This document shows positions 11,950-27,000 of a stretch of DNA of 64,000 bases, one piece after another. The position numbers and the translations under genes are program-made. The stretch is from Mercenaria mercenaria (taxonomy: Eukaryota > Mollusca > Bivalvia > Venerida > Veneridae). The notes below the pieces were generated by a model, which was not told where the DNA came from, did not search any database, and saw only the letters and a program-made list of their open reading frames with translations. How positions within the stretch are numbered: the first letter of the stretch is position 1; every line of letters begins with the position of its first letter. The stretch lies in the NCBI RefSeq assembly GCF_021730395.1, contig NC_069367.1, positions 3,222,501-3,286,500 of the forward strand, in the 5' to 3' direction.

Positions 11950-13900
11950 AAAAGAAATCAGCTACTACTTCCATCCAAGTTTACTTTGAGACATCTGAAA
12001 AAAGGAAATCAAGGAATTTCATTTCAAGTTTAGTTCCAGCAGACAAGGCGGCTAACAATTATCATTATCGTCATTTGACGCCTACATTTTATCAATGTTT
12101 CTCAACACGAACTAAATAGCACTAAAGTACAATGAGTATTTCTGTTGAACAACATTTGATCGCTGATCACATCACTGAAGTTTCCAATTTGAAAGTGCGT
12201 ATAGATGACCAGCAAATTAAACTGCCTACAATGTACTGGATTCCAAAATTACATAAACAACCATATAAAGCTCGTATTATCGCTAATTCAAGCTCTTGTA
12301 CCACCACAAATATTTCCAAGTTATTAACATCATGTTTTACTGCTGTAAAAGCCCTTGTGAAAAGATATAGTGACAAAGTATGTGAAAACTCTGGTAAAAA
12401 CTTATTCTGGTCGATAAAATAGTCTGACGAAATCCTGGATAAGTTTAGAATTAATAATAAATTTAATGTTTTTAGTCAGTACATACGATTTTTCTACTTT
12501 GGATACCACTTTACCACATAATTTAATAAATGAAAAACTAACTGTCCTAATTCAAAAGACTTTTGCTAGGGAAAATGCTATATTTTTCGCTTGCAATTTC
12601 ATTAAAGCACTTTTACTAGTTACATTGTAAAAGATTATACTTTGTGGACCTGTGACGAAGTTTGTAAAGCCATTTCGTTTATATCGAAAAATATTTACGT
12701 CAGGTTTGGGGATGCAGTTTTCAGACAAGTAATTGGTTCTCCCATGGGAACAAATTGTGCACCCCTAGTCGCAGATTTGTGTTTATATTATTATGAAAGC
12801 GGTGTCATGTTGGACCTTTATCAAGATACACAGGCAGACATTATTACTGCATTTAATAATACATCACGCTATCTGGATGATATTCTTAATATGGATAATC
12901 CGTTTTATTGCGCAATTGGTGAATACTATTTATCCCCGGGAGCCCCACTTAAATAAACTAACAATTCGGATACTACGTTTTCATTTCTGGATTTACATCT
13001 CTCTGTTTACGACAATTTTAAACATACTTACATTAATGACAAGAGGGATGGTTTTAATTTTAGTATTGTAAATTTTCCCCCATTTGGATGGTGAATAGGG
13101 ATGTACACCGGGCAACATCTAATGGGATATATATTTCTTAGTTAATTCGGTTTGCAAGAGCGTGTAGTCATGTTGAGGACTTCAATGAACGTAATCAATA
13201 TATTACAAATAAGCTTCTTCATCAGGGCTACCGTTATTATATATTACGTAAATACTTTGGTAAAGTTCACTATCGTAATTCAAATTTGGTTTTAAAATAT
13301 AAAACTTATTTAAAGACACTTCTGCGAGAAGGTATATCAAAACCCCTTTTTAAACCCGCATGTTTAGTGTTCAGCCCTTTTACACTGGAACGCTACGCTT
13401 TCCTCTTTGAATGGGTCTGACGAGCCCTTAATGGTGTTTTTCTTGTTGGTCTGTCTTCTTCTAAGGCATAGAGTACATGCGTTTTAAGTTATTAACGACT
13501 GCTTTTTATATAAATATACAAGACATTTTTGTGTTTTTGTGTTTTACATTACGTGCCTTCTGTTGCCTTTGCGTATGTTAGGTTTCATCTGGCAGGATAA
13601 CTTTTCTTTAACACTGTCCTGTGACTTTGGAACATGGTGGGGGTTAAAGTAAGGTTATGTGCACCAAAAACCGGTTTAAGCTCCCTAGTGGTGGTTTTGC
13701 CACTGACCTACCAAGGCGGTGCCCCACTGTGTTCCTTTATTTGTTCGTTTGGCCCTAGTGTGCTTGCTTTGTGTGAGAGAGTGCGTGTTGGTCGTGCTGG
13801 GGCAACGTTTGGGGAGACTGAGGTTTTGGAACGTGACTTTCCCTGTTTGATGTCTATCCTTGTTTTTACAATTTATTACCCAAATTGATTTTCAGCAATA
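11950..13900 (+). mobile_element. Penelope-like retroelement (PLE) fossil, reverse-transcriptase part
   Basis: Plus-strand frames carry PLE reverse-transcriptase signatures in order: LPTMYWIPKLHKQPYKARII near 12215-12280, ANSSSCTTT near 12280-12310, SGKNLFWSIK near 12390, VIGSPMGTNCAPLVADL near 12730-12780, and SRYLDDIL near 12865-12890. Later segments read like the C-terminal RT/linker. The tail at 13630-13890 (starting GGTTATGTGCACCAAAAACC) looks like the element's 3' non-coding end. The frames are interrupted several times, so the copy is dead. The GIY-YIG endonuclease expected downstream was not seen in this copy. PLEs are telomerase-related retroelements without capsid genes. Confidence 0.85.
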
Positions 13901-14208
13901 TTAATTTCACAAGCTGTTATTGCACGTGCAAATGCTAATTGTTAAACTTTATCCAGACTGCAATTTATTTATTTCCATCATATCTAAACGTTTTATACAG
14001 GATATCATTGCTTAACTTTTTATATGACAAACTATTTCGTTATTGTGCTTTTTTTCAAGGCCTGCGTTCAGCCGATGGCGCTTATCTCTACCTTAACATC
14101 CCACTTATGTCTTTGGCGTCAGACTTACTTTACTGACAACAAATTTGATGATTGCTTCTTTGGACGTGGGTCCATTTTAGATGAGACAGGACACTACAAA
14201 CTGAAAAC

Positions 14209-14315
14209 TGAAAACAATATCCAAGATATAATATGTATTTATTTATCATGAAAGTAATATAGTTCAACAAAGTATATTGCAACCACTATGATATAACGAA
14301 GGCGAATGCAGTGAA
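14209..14315. repeat. Direct repeat, copy 1 (230-bp offset)
   Basis: TGAAAACAATAT...CACTATGATATAACGAAGGCGAAT recurs as a diverged copy at 14440-14545. The two copies look like a tandem duplication of about 230 bp just upstream of the first visible METTL24-like exon. Confidence 0.7.
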
Positions 14316-14439
14316 TAATCACGAAAGTACAATGTCATGTTTATCAATAATGAAACAATGATTCCTAGCTGTTCAACTATGAAAATATATTACTTTACAC
14401 ATTTAGTGTATACTGAATGAGTGAAATATCAAACTAATA

Positions 14440-14545
14440 TGAAAACAATATTCAATATATAATATGTTTTTATTTACTATAAAAGTAAAATAATTCAACA
14501 ACTTATATTGTAAACACTATGATATAGCAAAGGCGAATACAATGA
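14440..14545. repeat. Direct repeat, copy 2
   Basis: Second copy of the 14209-14315 repeat, ending CACTATGATATAGCAAAGGCGAAT. Confidence 0.7.
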
Positions 14546-14907
14546 TTCATTGCATTTATCAAAAAACACCGAGGGTCACATGTTAGTTAGATACTAGTAA
14601 AATATAAAGGGACGTAAATATTATAAAGGGATAGAGGCACGAACGGAGAATTTGAGGGTTGTCGGTGGTTATTGGTCAGGCTGTACTTGATTATTTCCCT
14701 TTCATGTACGAATTAACTTGAGATTATTTGCCCTAAGACATAATTAAAAAGTCAACACAAGTAGGCGTATTGCACACATCATAATCTATGATGAACAACA
14801 AGATATATCATTTCTCTTAATTTGAAAATTAAATTGTGTACCAAACTGGATGTAGCCTATTTTGTCATGTACAGGTATGTGCATATACACCAATTCCACT
14901 GCTGTAG

Positions 14908-15003
14908 TATATCACGACAAGGCCCATGGAGTGATTCCGGGAAATATATATGTGAAGATAGCCCATTCAAGCAAAGTTCACAGTGTGTAGTGTATTCATT
15001 TGG
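14908..15003 (+). CDS. METTL24-like exon (first visible)
   Basis: Acceptor ctgctgtag ends at 14907 and the donor gtaaga starts at 15004. The exon encodes SISRQGPWSDSGKYICEDSP and then SSQCVVYSFG. The W-x(n)-C and C-x-VYSFG pattern is typical of the start of the METTL24-like methyltransferase domain. It ends two bases into a glycine codon that is completed by the next exon. Confidence 0.8.
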
Positions 15004-18000
15004 GTAAGAACAGATGTTAACATACTGGTACAAATTTTAATATAGTAGATAATTTAAATGCATGCGCAAAGAATATGAAATATATTTATCAGTTTGTTAC
15101 TTTGAATGTTAGAGACATAATTTTATTTTTAACCCGTATATTTTCATTAAACACGATAAGCCGAGGAAGGCAAGACGAAGGACATTTTGAGTAATGACTA
15201 TGAAACGTGTTTAGAGTAAAAATGGTGTATAACAATAAAGACACTTTCAACAGAATCGATATTTTCAAATACCTCACTATTAGTTTTTTTTATTAAAACC
15301 TAGGTGCAATACCTTGTCCAAGAAAATGCTTTGGTTTATATGATTATCTCCGCATGATATATACTGTACAAGTATTTGGGAAAAACATTTGATATGGTAA
15401 AGTGCACAATCTTATAAGGTCACACGTTTTATAGTCAGGCACTTATTCATAAAATTAGTCATAACATTAGTGACATACTAGTATAATAAGAGGGATTTGA
15501 ACGACCTTGTTCTTACCGTAGGTAACCTAGTAACAAATAAGACTTAGATTTCAGTGAGACAGATATCTGACAACAATTTATGTAAATCAGGAATATTACT
15601 GATAAGGGTTTCAATGGTTTGACAAATTAACCTTGTTTTCTATCTATGTGATCCAGTTAAAAAGCGATCCTATATTCTAAACAGAGAAGCATTCTGAAGT
15701 CGTATGCAAATCAGGTGACATCTCTAGTGTCAACAAGGTTTTAAAATTATTTTACCTCATGACCTAGTTTTTTACTTCAAACGTTACATAGATGTCATGG
15801 AGACAAACATTCTATCAAACTTTTAAAAGATTAGATACGAGTTCTAGCTTATGTTTTCTTTCTATTATTTGCCAAAGTGACATAGTTTTTAATCTTGCAT
15901 AATCATGTTTACAACTTGACATTGATGTTATGGTGACAAACATTCTGGCCAAATTTTATGAAGATCACGTAAACATCTACGTATAAGTCTGTCAACGGTT
16001 TTTGACCTCTGCTAACCCAGCTTGGCCTTGACAGAGGTTCTGTTGAGAAACAGTCTATAGATAAACATCCGGGCAAAAACGATGATTAAGTAAAATATAT
16101 GACCTCAAGAATGTTTTCCGATGATTTGACCCAGTGGCCTACATTTTGATCTAAGAATATCCATTTAACATCCCGTCCGACACCTTACAAAAGGAGCTAT
16201 TGAGTATTTCGTTTTTTACATGGTATTGCAGGCCAAATTCCTTGCTAACTCATCAAACATATTCACGGAAGCTATATACGCTGTATTTTACGTCTTTAAT
16301 AACATGATAGTTGTGTTGTATTGTAACAGGTAATTGTCATAAAATTGATATATTTTGAAAATTTATCACACGCTTTTGAAACAATATTTATGAGCATAAC
16401 ATGTAATAACATAGCCGGAAAATCACAGACAATATGTGATGACCAGGCTATCTAAAATATATATAGAAATAAATAGTTATATTCCGGATTAATTGCTAGT
16501 CTTCCAAATTGTATCGTAGCCTTAAGTGACTAGCTTGTACATGGTTTGATAGTTTTAGATTCTGAAGCTTGAATGCAGGCAAAATCTTTTAGAGTAACTT
16601 TTTGTACTAGTGTTACCTGAATAATTATAGTGTGTAATCATAGTTACCATGCATACATTGATAAAACTCTGAAACATGTTTATGTAATTTTTTAGGTCGA
16701 GACTCGATTTTGCCTTTGAAGATGCCATTTGGAAATCATTCAAATGCGAAATACACACGTTTGACCCGAGGTATATACTTTTAAATTTCCATCCCTCTCT
16801 TTTGTATTCCATCTACCAAATGTAACGCTACTTTAGTGCTAATGAATTTGCCTTTTTTGCAGAAAATAGCAAGATATTGTGTCCTGTTGTCTTACCGAGG
16901 TTAAGCTTATCAAAAATAGTCAGTTGGAATTATTCTTAATTACTCTTATAATTGACACATTTATTTTGCTAACACCTTGTATTCATTAATAAAAACGATA
17001 ACACTGAGAATAACGCGCTTCCGTAGAAAGTATTACAGGTACAATCACCTTTTTTAATTGATTTCTGTATATTTCTGTGGCCATGTACATTGAATATTTC
17101 AAACGTTTTAACACACCACACTCATATACACTGGTGTTATTTTATCGTAAGCATGGAGGCTTACCAGGTAGGAATGAAAGTTAGGTCCTACGTAAAGATG
17201 CGTTGTTCTCTTAATATAACAACCAAACAGATCATGCAAGAATTTAAATCTGTAAGTGGTGATTCTTCCGCCTCGAAAGCCACTGTTTATATGTGGTAGG
17301 GGTATTTGATGAGGGAGAATCTAGAGTCCATGATTTACCTAGAGAAGGGCGCATAAAACTGCCCCATCTTCTCATAACATTGCTGTTCAATAGCCGAAAC
17401 TGTGGTCATTTCATCCGATGGGAGTATTTATTAAATTCTGACTGAACGCTTGAAATTATCGAAGGTGGTGTGTTGAAGGTGGGTACCTTTTCTTTTGACC
17501 AAAGAGCGAAAGCCCAAATGGTGCAATGTTACAAAAACTTCTAAATTTCTATAAAATGCAGATGAAAGTATTAATAAACTTCTCTCAGGGGATAGGACAT
17601 GTTGCTTTTATTTCGAGCCTCAGAGGCGGAAAAGCAACAAACAGCGGCTTATGAAAGAACAAGAACGACCAGTTATCGCAAAAGATCTCAATATTGCAAA
17701 CGGGTTCTTTATACAATTTTCTTCAATTTCAAAGGCCATGTTGTGCAAAAAAAAATGCATCCGGCAGATTTATTTCTAGAAAGTTTAACAGGGACAAGGT
17801 TCTAAAATCAGTTAGAAAACATTACGTTAGAGGTCGCCCACAAACTGGTTTATTGAGCTTCTGCCTTATTCATGACAATGCATCTGCACATAAAAGCAAT
17901 TTTGTACAGGATTATTTTCGTTTGGAAATAAGGAAATGGATAAAAAAACATCTTTACATGTTCTTTTTATAGCAGAAATATCTCTACAAATAAAATAAAC

Positions 18001-21000
18001 ATAACGATATTATTGATTTTTTGTTGTTCTAAATGTTTTCAAAGTTTTACATGGTTTAATTTAGAAATTGTTTAATTATTGTCTGAATACAAAGGCAGAG
18101 TTTTCCGGAATAACACAACATTGACGTTGTTCAATTTTGCTGCTTAGGCTCATCACATTTCCTCAAAAAGAAGGAGGAAGTATATTTCAGTCAAACAGAT
18201 TATGGTATTATTGCCCGAGTACTTGTAGAATATGTCAACCCCAGTTTGAAAGCAAAAACTTAGGTTAAAATATCAATTAAGAATCATGCATAATTTACAC
18301 GGATTGATTTGAACATGTCTCACGGGAATTTCTGGTCCACGTGCAGAACCTGGTACAAATACAACTTCCTTTCACAAACTTATGAAGGAAAGATAACCTT
18401 CTTTATATTCTCTATTACCTCCTTTGAAAAGGCATGCTGAAATAAAGATGTGCTCATTTACTATATACTTACAGAAATTCTGTCAAAATACGACTTGAAT
18501 TTCACAGGTAAATACAAACAGGCAGAAAAAAATCCTAATTGTACCCTGTTAGTGTATGTTGCCGGACTACTTTCATTCTATATACATGGCCAGACACAGT
18601 TCTTTAAATAACGCACACAAAAACTTCACTCAGTTCTATTTTAACATCGATAGACATTGAAGATTTTGTTCGATAACAAAACAACAAACAAAAAGGTGGT
18701 GGTGTATAATACAACGGTCATTATAACAGTAGCTAGATCTGAAATTTTGTATTCGGCTCCCATGAATATTGTTACGTCTAAGGGTAACAATTCTTGTCAC
18801 TTAAACTACTTAAGGTAACAGAAAAACAAACCAGAAACTATGAACAATAATAAAGGTTACTATGAAAAGAAACAATTTTAAATACTTTAAAAATATTTAC
18901 TTGGAGAAAAGTCCAATCTAATATGCAAGAATAGTATAAATCTTGACCTGGCCGGATTTAAATCCAATCAGCGCTAATTCCAAAATATTTCACACACAGT
19001 TCAAACTGAATTATATATATTTAAAGAAAATAAATCCTCTTCTCAGACATAAATTTTTAAATCACAATTCTTATGTTAAATGTAAAAATTGGCAATATTT
19101 TGTTATTTGAAATACATGGAAGTTTTTCAATAAAATTTGACTGTTAGTTTTGCCGTGTCCTGAGACATCTTCTTATTTTAAGGATCATGCAAGGTTCCAG
19201 CTTTTTCTTGTATCATCAAGAATAAAAAGAAGATTCTGGAAATGTTCAGAATAACCCAGACTTTAGAATAGTGTAAACGCCCTGTTTGTAGAACCTTCTA
19301 GAAAACCAAAGTATAATGGTATAAATAACTTATTGACATACTTGATCCCTCTTGATATTAACATGGAGATTTTTTAACGGTAAATATGTTCTACATCTAC
19401 ATCAGGTTGAGATTGGTAGCCCTGGAGAAGTTTCCTTTAAGTGTCATTTTTCATTAACTCGTTGTTGATCTTGCAGCATTTCAATCATTATAATTTGCTC
19501 TGAAGTGCTAGGCATTGAATAATAACACCTGTATAAATTCTTGTGGCCATTCACTGATATTTTCTCTGTGGAAACTCATCTATCTATCTGGGAACCTAAT
19601 TGGGTAATTCTGCATTTACTGTACAGAATTGAATACACATCATTAAAATACTAAAAGTCCTAGTGCATTGAGTGACTGCTGCATTGGCCCTTTACAAAGA
19701 TTGTACAAATATACTGTTTCATAATAAATTCACAGGCAGAATCAGTACATATATGTAAAAGACAACTTCCTAATTTAAAAATAGTCTTCTTTTTTAACAG
19801 AACTTTTCCATCAGTACAAAAATGCAATGACCCTAGATGTACTTCATGTATTAGTATCATTGAAGGGTCTTCTTTCAGATTAAAAAATAGAATATTTCAT
19901 GTTAAAGTAAGTATGGACTACACTGTTCAAAATGTACTATATGTACTGGTTTGTAATGGGTGTAATGAATTTTATATTGGTCAAACAGGAGATAAACTCA
20001 GAAATAGAAGGACAGTACATGACCAACAAATAAGAGACCCATCTACAAGACAATAACCTTTAAGTACACATTTAGATATATGCTCCAAAACCGTCCCAAA
20101 ATGTTCAATAATTCCTTTTTACAAATTTCATAGTAATGATGTTTCAGCTAGGTTATTTAAAGAACGCTATTTTATTGACATTTTCAAACCAAAACTTAGC
20201 AATTACGCATTTTCTGACGCCATATTGTATTATTTGCCAAGAGGAGTAAATAAACAAAACCGGTTGGCAAGTATTAAGTAACCCATATATTGCTATTTAT
20301 ATTTTCATTACTCAAAAATATTTCTAATTCCAAAACTGTTTTGAAGTTTGCCTATTTTATAACTCTGTTTGCAAACTATCGTAGAGATGGTACCTATCCA
20401 AGAACATCTAAGGGAAACAACTCTGAATTGACCAATAAACTGAAGCCAACATAAAACATTGGTCAAAAGTGAAAGAAAAATCAAATAGGTCCTTTTCCCA
20501 ACAACAGAACAAGCAGACAAAATATGACCTACATTTGTTTAAATCTCTTTGTACTCAATATACAACATGCACACTTTTCTCATGGCTTACACTGGCAGTT
20601 ATTGTATAAGTTGTAGTGAGGCCCTGATAGAAAGTTTAGTAGTGCATGACAAAAAAGTAAAATAATGCAGAAATTTTACGACATTAAGAAACGTTATTAC
20701 GAGGGATGTTCCAAAAATAATGTCATTTGTGTTTTATTTCGCGGAAATCGTGTCATGTGTACACAAAACCACCTCGTGTCGATAGAATGATCACTGAATC
20801 GTAACATAGGTAAATATCGCGCTCACACGTTCACTGACCTTGGTACAGTGAACATTGCTTTATAGCGTATTCATTACACTTTACACAAAATGACTGGGAA
20901 AAGAGCTGAAAATGTGCTTGAAATTAGGGCCTACATAAAAGGTAGGTCGCTACTCGGCATGAAGCTTGTAGATATTCACCGTGAGGTGTGCGACATTTAT

Positions 21001-24000
21001 GGGGAGGGTCAAATGTCTCATAGATCTATTTGTAGGTGGGTAGCTAAACTTAGAACCGGGCAGCAGCAACTCAAAGATGCTGCTCGCACAGATCGTCCTT
21101 CAACAACTACGTCGAAAGGTAACATCGAAAAAATCCTCAATTTGCTAAAAAAGGATGCCCGATTCACCTGAAGGCAACTGGCCCAAATGACAAACTTGTC
21201 GTTAGCACGAGTTCATGGAATTTTGAAGAAACACCTAAAACTTAGAAAAATAAATGCAAGATGGATACCCCATTTGTTAACAGATGAACAAAAGAGGACC
21301 CGTGTAACAATGGCAAAAAAAAACTTCTGAACATGTACCTAAAATACAGCAAAAAGGTTTTTGATAATATAGTTACTGGTAATGAAACCTGGGTTTATTA
21401 TTTTGAACCAAGGCGGAAGTATTCCAACCGAATTTGGGTCACCAAAAATGCGAGACGCCCAAGTATTGCCAAACGAATACGAACGGTGAAGAAGGTCTTG
21501 TATGTATTTTTTTCACTCATTAGGATCCAATCATTCAAATTCCGGTACCAAAAGGCAGTACGGTCATAGGAAAATTCTATAAAAAAAAGTTGTTCTAAGA
21601 AAATTGAAGAACTACTACAAAAGTCGCCGCCCTAAAACAGGACTTAAGTACCTCCGACTTTTGCATGATAATGCACCCGCTCACAAGGCACGCATTGTGA
21701 CCGAGTTTTTGGAGTCAGAGAAGGTTACCGTCCTTCCACATCCTCCGTTTTCGCCAGACCTGGCCTCCTGCGACTATTTTCTGTTTCCCAAACTTAAATA
21801 TCATCTGTCTGGAAAGAGATACAACTCGAGAAATGCCCTTGGATCTGCTGTTTATTAGTATCTGATGGGTGTTCCCATAGAAGAGTATGAACAATGCTTC
21901 CAAAAGAGGACTGACCGGCTCAAAAGGTGTATTCAGGCTGACGGAGAGTATTTTGAAGGGCAGAGCAAGTTAAAATGATCAGAACATTTGCAGTATAGGA
22001 GAACCGATGCAAGTGACATTACTTTTGGAACACCCCTCGTAGGTTTTGATCTTTTAGCTAAATTTATTTATTGTTCTCAATGATGATACCTTGGTTTACA
22101 CAAAATTTATATATTAAAATGTAAATGTATATATCCAACAATGAGAAATTACAAAAAACGTTAAATTGGTATCACGTTTGTGTAACAACGTACTTATGCG
22201 TTAGTCATTTTGAAGCATTTCTCTTACTGTTCATGAGTACTTTGCTGCAAATAATGTAACACAAAAAGTCATCGTCATCAAATAGATTTACTACATTTTA
22301 AGGTAGTAGTTGTAATTACATTTTAAGGTAGCTGACAGGTAATGACTCTCTGCAATGTATTTTAAGCAATTCAGCATTCTCTGGATGGAACTATCACGAT
22401 CATTGCTTTCCCTGAAAAACGAATAAATGCTGAAAATGCATATGGAGATTACTTTATTTGATGATTTTCGTTACAGGTCAACTACGTTAAACAAACTATA
22501 AGGTGTTTTATTTATTGTTGTAAACAAAGAAAGCGGGTAACTTCAGATATCAACATTAATTTACAAGTTAAACTGTTTACACAAGATTTTTGCTGGGGCC
22601 TCTCATTTACAATTATATCAACAATTATCACCTGAATTGAGTGCATTCATGAGCGGACAATATTGATGGTAAAATGGTGTAGAGGTTTGTTTACATTATA
22701 AAATCTTTAATAACTTCTTTCAGGTAAATTTTTGGTATGGTTTTGGTAAGCTTATAATAAAGAGCATGTCATTCTCTTTCACTAAGATTTTTTTCATGAG
22801 TTTTAGACTCTTTGCTTGTCTTGGATTTTGACTTTATTAAAAGACAAAAGGAAGTTCAGTATAGGCTCTTTCAAAATGTTGAAAGTAGATTAAACTTACA
22901 CTGTACTCTATTGAATTTATTTAGCTGTGGAGACTTTTGATATAGACTATAATTGGGGAAATCCTAAAATCATTGAAAAGCGGTCAATACAAGAGTTGTC
23001 CATTTTGCTTCAGATATTTTGAGGACGTCATTTTTTAAGTATCAAATATTTCTATCTTTACACGGAGAGGAGGAAAACCATAAATATATTCAGTAAATTG
23101 GTGCACTTAGCTATCATTTCACTCTGAAAAAAATCTGTAAAGATGAATTGGATTTTTTTAGGTACCATCTCGTGTTTATGGTCAGATATGTTTAAGTCCC
23201 TTGAATGATTAATAAACATAAAAAGATAAAACGTTAATAGATGGCGCATATAACACAATTTTAGCCATGTCGATTTAAAGCTTATGTCAAACAGGCAGTT
23301 AGTATCAGTGAGAATGAAGGGCTCAACCAAACATTAACAAAGAAAAGTGAGGATAATTCTGACAAAAAGTGAGGATTTTACACACATTCCTGAGCAACCC
23401 AGTTATTTTCACTTGAAACAGAAAACATTATATCATTATCCCACCTCCACCTTTTACGGTTTATTTCTCAACTTCTCGGATAAATCATAACTAATTATTC
23501 AAATCTACATCTTACTTTTAGAAACAAGTATAATATCTAACGTAACTGTCTTGTTGTATTATATTGAATAAACATCTGAAATACGCATTTTTCTTCTTAA
23601 ACATTAAACATAAAGGCGCCGATTATATACCCCTAGAAAATCTGAACGAAGATAGTTCGGCTACACATGAGCTTATATAATGCGTGTTCTTGTTATTTAG
23701 TGAAAACATCATTCCACAATAGAAACTTTTAATCAAAGAAATCGGTTTCTTATTTAAATAGTTACGCCCAGGTTGACAAATATAATAAAATACATATTTC
23801 TATGGCGGCTAACAACATATTACCCACGATTGTTATTATTATACTCAGGTTTCTTATATTTCATTCGTTTTACTCTTTTTTTTCTAAAGTGGTATTGTAT
23901 ATTCTTGTAACTAATAAAACAAATTCTGGGACCCTAACATAATCCGTAATAGTATTAATAACATAACAGAATTGTTATTTACGTTTTTTTTTTCTTTTTA

Positions 24001-27000
24001 AGCCGCTGTGCGTGTTCATATTAATAGTTGCATTTTCTATGGTTTATAGATTACTTCTTTAAATTTAATTTCATTCGTCTTTTAATTCTATTTCATTCGT
24101 TTAACTTTCCCCATTAAATGGTTTTAGTATATTCCTTTAATTGATTTTAATTAATATTTTTATCTGCCGTGCGTTATTTTCAATGTTTGTTTTGATATCT
24201 GCGTTTTTGTAATTTAAACATCCCCCAACTAATTCGACAACTTTCTTTCTAGATAAAAATATTTTATAGGTCTCTTCTTAATTTTTTTTTCAATCAGTGC
24301 ATCAGAATCCTTTCAAGAAATGCATGTTTTAGTAAGCATTGGCGTTTTGTTAAACTAGTGAACAAATGGTATCTTGGAACTTATAAATTCTCCGACGCCC
24401 CCTATATATTTCGTTTTAAGCAGATATATAAATCTTAATTGGTCATTTCAGGCAATCGAACAAAGTTTATCATACATTTTCTTTTCCAGCTGCTTTTTTC
24501 AGGAAAAATACAGGGTTACCAATCAAACGCGCTCTATCTTTTACATAATTGCTATTTTCTACTTTCAAAACACATCGTCACCTTAGCGCAAAAGTAAATA
24601 AGTCCTTCTTTAAGTCACTGAGGTGTCGTTGAGGTGACGACATGTTGCTCTTCTGGTAGAATAGGCGATAACAAATCAGAAGCATGCTATTTTTAGATAC
24701 CTACTTCGACTGAACTGGATGCCTGGCACCTGTCATCAATTAACCTGATCTTATTGAATTCTGTTCAATTAGCATTTATTTATATTAATTGGTCGTGTAT
24801 AGCGTGGTGTTGATAAACTCGTATGAAATAATGATTTGTAATGCGAACTTGTATCCTCGCGGATCTCACGTATTGGAAAGTCAACTGTTCCGGATCTAAT
24901 TACATACCTAAGTTCAAACTCTATATCAAACTATATCTCTATAGATTCAGTGTATTTTCTAGATCCAGTTAACTTTCAGAGAGAGAAAATATAGCTTCTC
25001 TGGTCCCAATCAGTAAAATAATATTAAAATGTCACTGCTGATTTTTGAGACATGATAACAGGGATTTGAGTTGAATTAGTACGAATGTGTAGTACAATTC
25101 GGGTGTGTATAAAGCAGCATCGAAACTAATGTCATTGGGTTAGTGGACTTGCTGCGAAATACGCACGCTCGTTTGTACTGCTAGGCGCTTTGTCGTAAAT
25201 GGTTTTGATATATTGTGGTGATGATTATTTCGTATAACATCTCTCTACTTATTACAGTATATCAATAACAAAGTCGTCAAGAATTCCTTCCTTCATAAAT
25301 TACCATCTTATTGGACTCTCTGGAAGAGATTTTGTTCAAACAGAACCTGAAATATGGAGACATCATGACAGACATGTCCGGAAAACGTGGGAGATGCAAC
25401 GGCTTTCTACAATACTGAGATCGCTTTCCCACACTAACGTAAGTGACATCACAATATAAGGTTACATTTATTTCAATGAGGAACTATTAAACAATTCGCA
25501 CTATTGAAGGGATAGTGAGTGTTCTTCACAATGCTTGGCTAAAGAATACGGCTTACAGTGTAAGGAAAATTAGGCTAGAAAAAGGAGTTACTTGTTCCAT
25601 GCATAACAATACTTACCAAAGATCGTGTTAAAGGCACTTGTTCAAATGTATAAGTATGATATTTAAGAAAAAAACAATTGCGAAAAAAGAAATTTTCAAG
25701 ATAGTTTACAAAATGACGCCAAATAAATCTTGACGAAAATAAATCATAACAATACTTACCAAAGATCGTGTTAAAGGCACTTGTTCAAATGTATAAGTAT
25801 GATATTTAAGAAAAATCAATTGCTAAAAAAGAAATTTTCAAGATAGTTTACAAAATGACTCAAAATAAATCTTGATGAAATTTTTTTTCGAATTCAGTAA
25901 ACACTTTCTTTCTGTCAGAAACTGCTGATATAAAAGAGACCTGAGAATTCAGAAATCGTTTTTTATATAAAGAAAAAAATCTTGAATAGTCTGTTCAATA
26001 TCAAAAAGTCATTAATTGCGTTAGTGAGCAGAAGACAACTGATGTAAAAAATAATAAAGCATAATGTGTATTTTTTTTTTATCAATGTAAATATCATTTT
26101 CTGAATCTTTATTTTTTTTAAATTTTTATGCCTGTAATAGTGGTATACAGAAATCGAAAAATCTGTCTGCCTTTGGTCCGTCCATCTGTCCTTGCCTTAT
26201 ATTATGTCAGTTTCAATTCAAATTTATTTATTTCATATGATGCATTCTACATGTTTCTGAAATGTGTGTTATCGTTAGTTGAACTGGAAAAAATGATCAC
26301 TTGCAGTCTAAAACTACACGAACTGTAAGTGTTATCATTCGTTGCGTTCAAACTCTAACATGATTCGTAACATCACACACTTGTTGTAAAATATTGCAGT
26401 TTACACTGAAATAAATAAAAGGTAGGTCAGTTGTTACACTGGGAAAACATAGCTCATTATAAAAGAATTGTGATTTTTACAAAGCCATGTGAATTTTTCA
26501 AATCTCCTTCCTTTTATGTGGAAAACAGCCATAAATTCAAATGTTTCGGTTTTTAAAAAATGACTTAAAGCTAACGATGTACGGGGTAACCCCAAAACAA
26601 TCTACCCTTGTTACCTGTGCTATTACAAATATTTGTAACAAACTTACGGTATTCTCTGGGCAGTTGAGTATGTTTTTAACATTAGTATATACAGCAATCA
26701 GGTATGAAATTGACCTCTGCCTTTTGTTCGAGAAAATCCGATTATTTATGGTCATTTAGGTACGTGTAGAATCGCCATGCACAGATATATAGAAATTACT
26801 ATAATGTTTTCTGGTTTCCATGCACGTTGATAGTTACACATTTACAAATACTATTTCATTTCAGAAAATAATAGACATTCTGAAGATAGATATAGAAGGA
26901 TGGGAATGGGACGCCTTGCCAAATATGCTTCAGACGGGAGCTGTGAGAAATGTTAAACAACTTTGCATAGAAATACATTTTGGGTTCAGTTTTAAGGAGG

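Noticed and set aside
13634-13888. Independent 84-codon gene
   Set aside because: It reads like the 3' non-coding tail of the Penelope-like element and follows its RT region directly.
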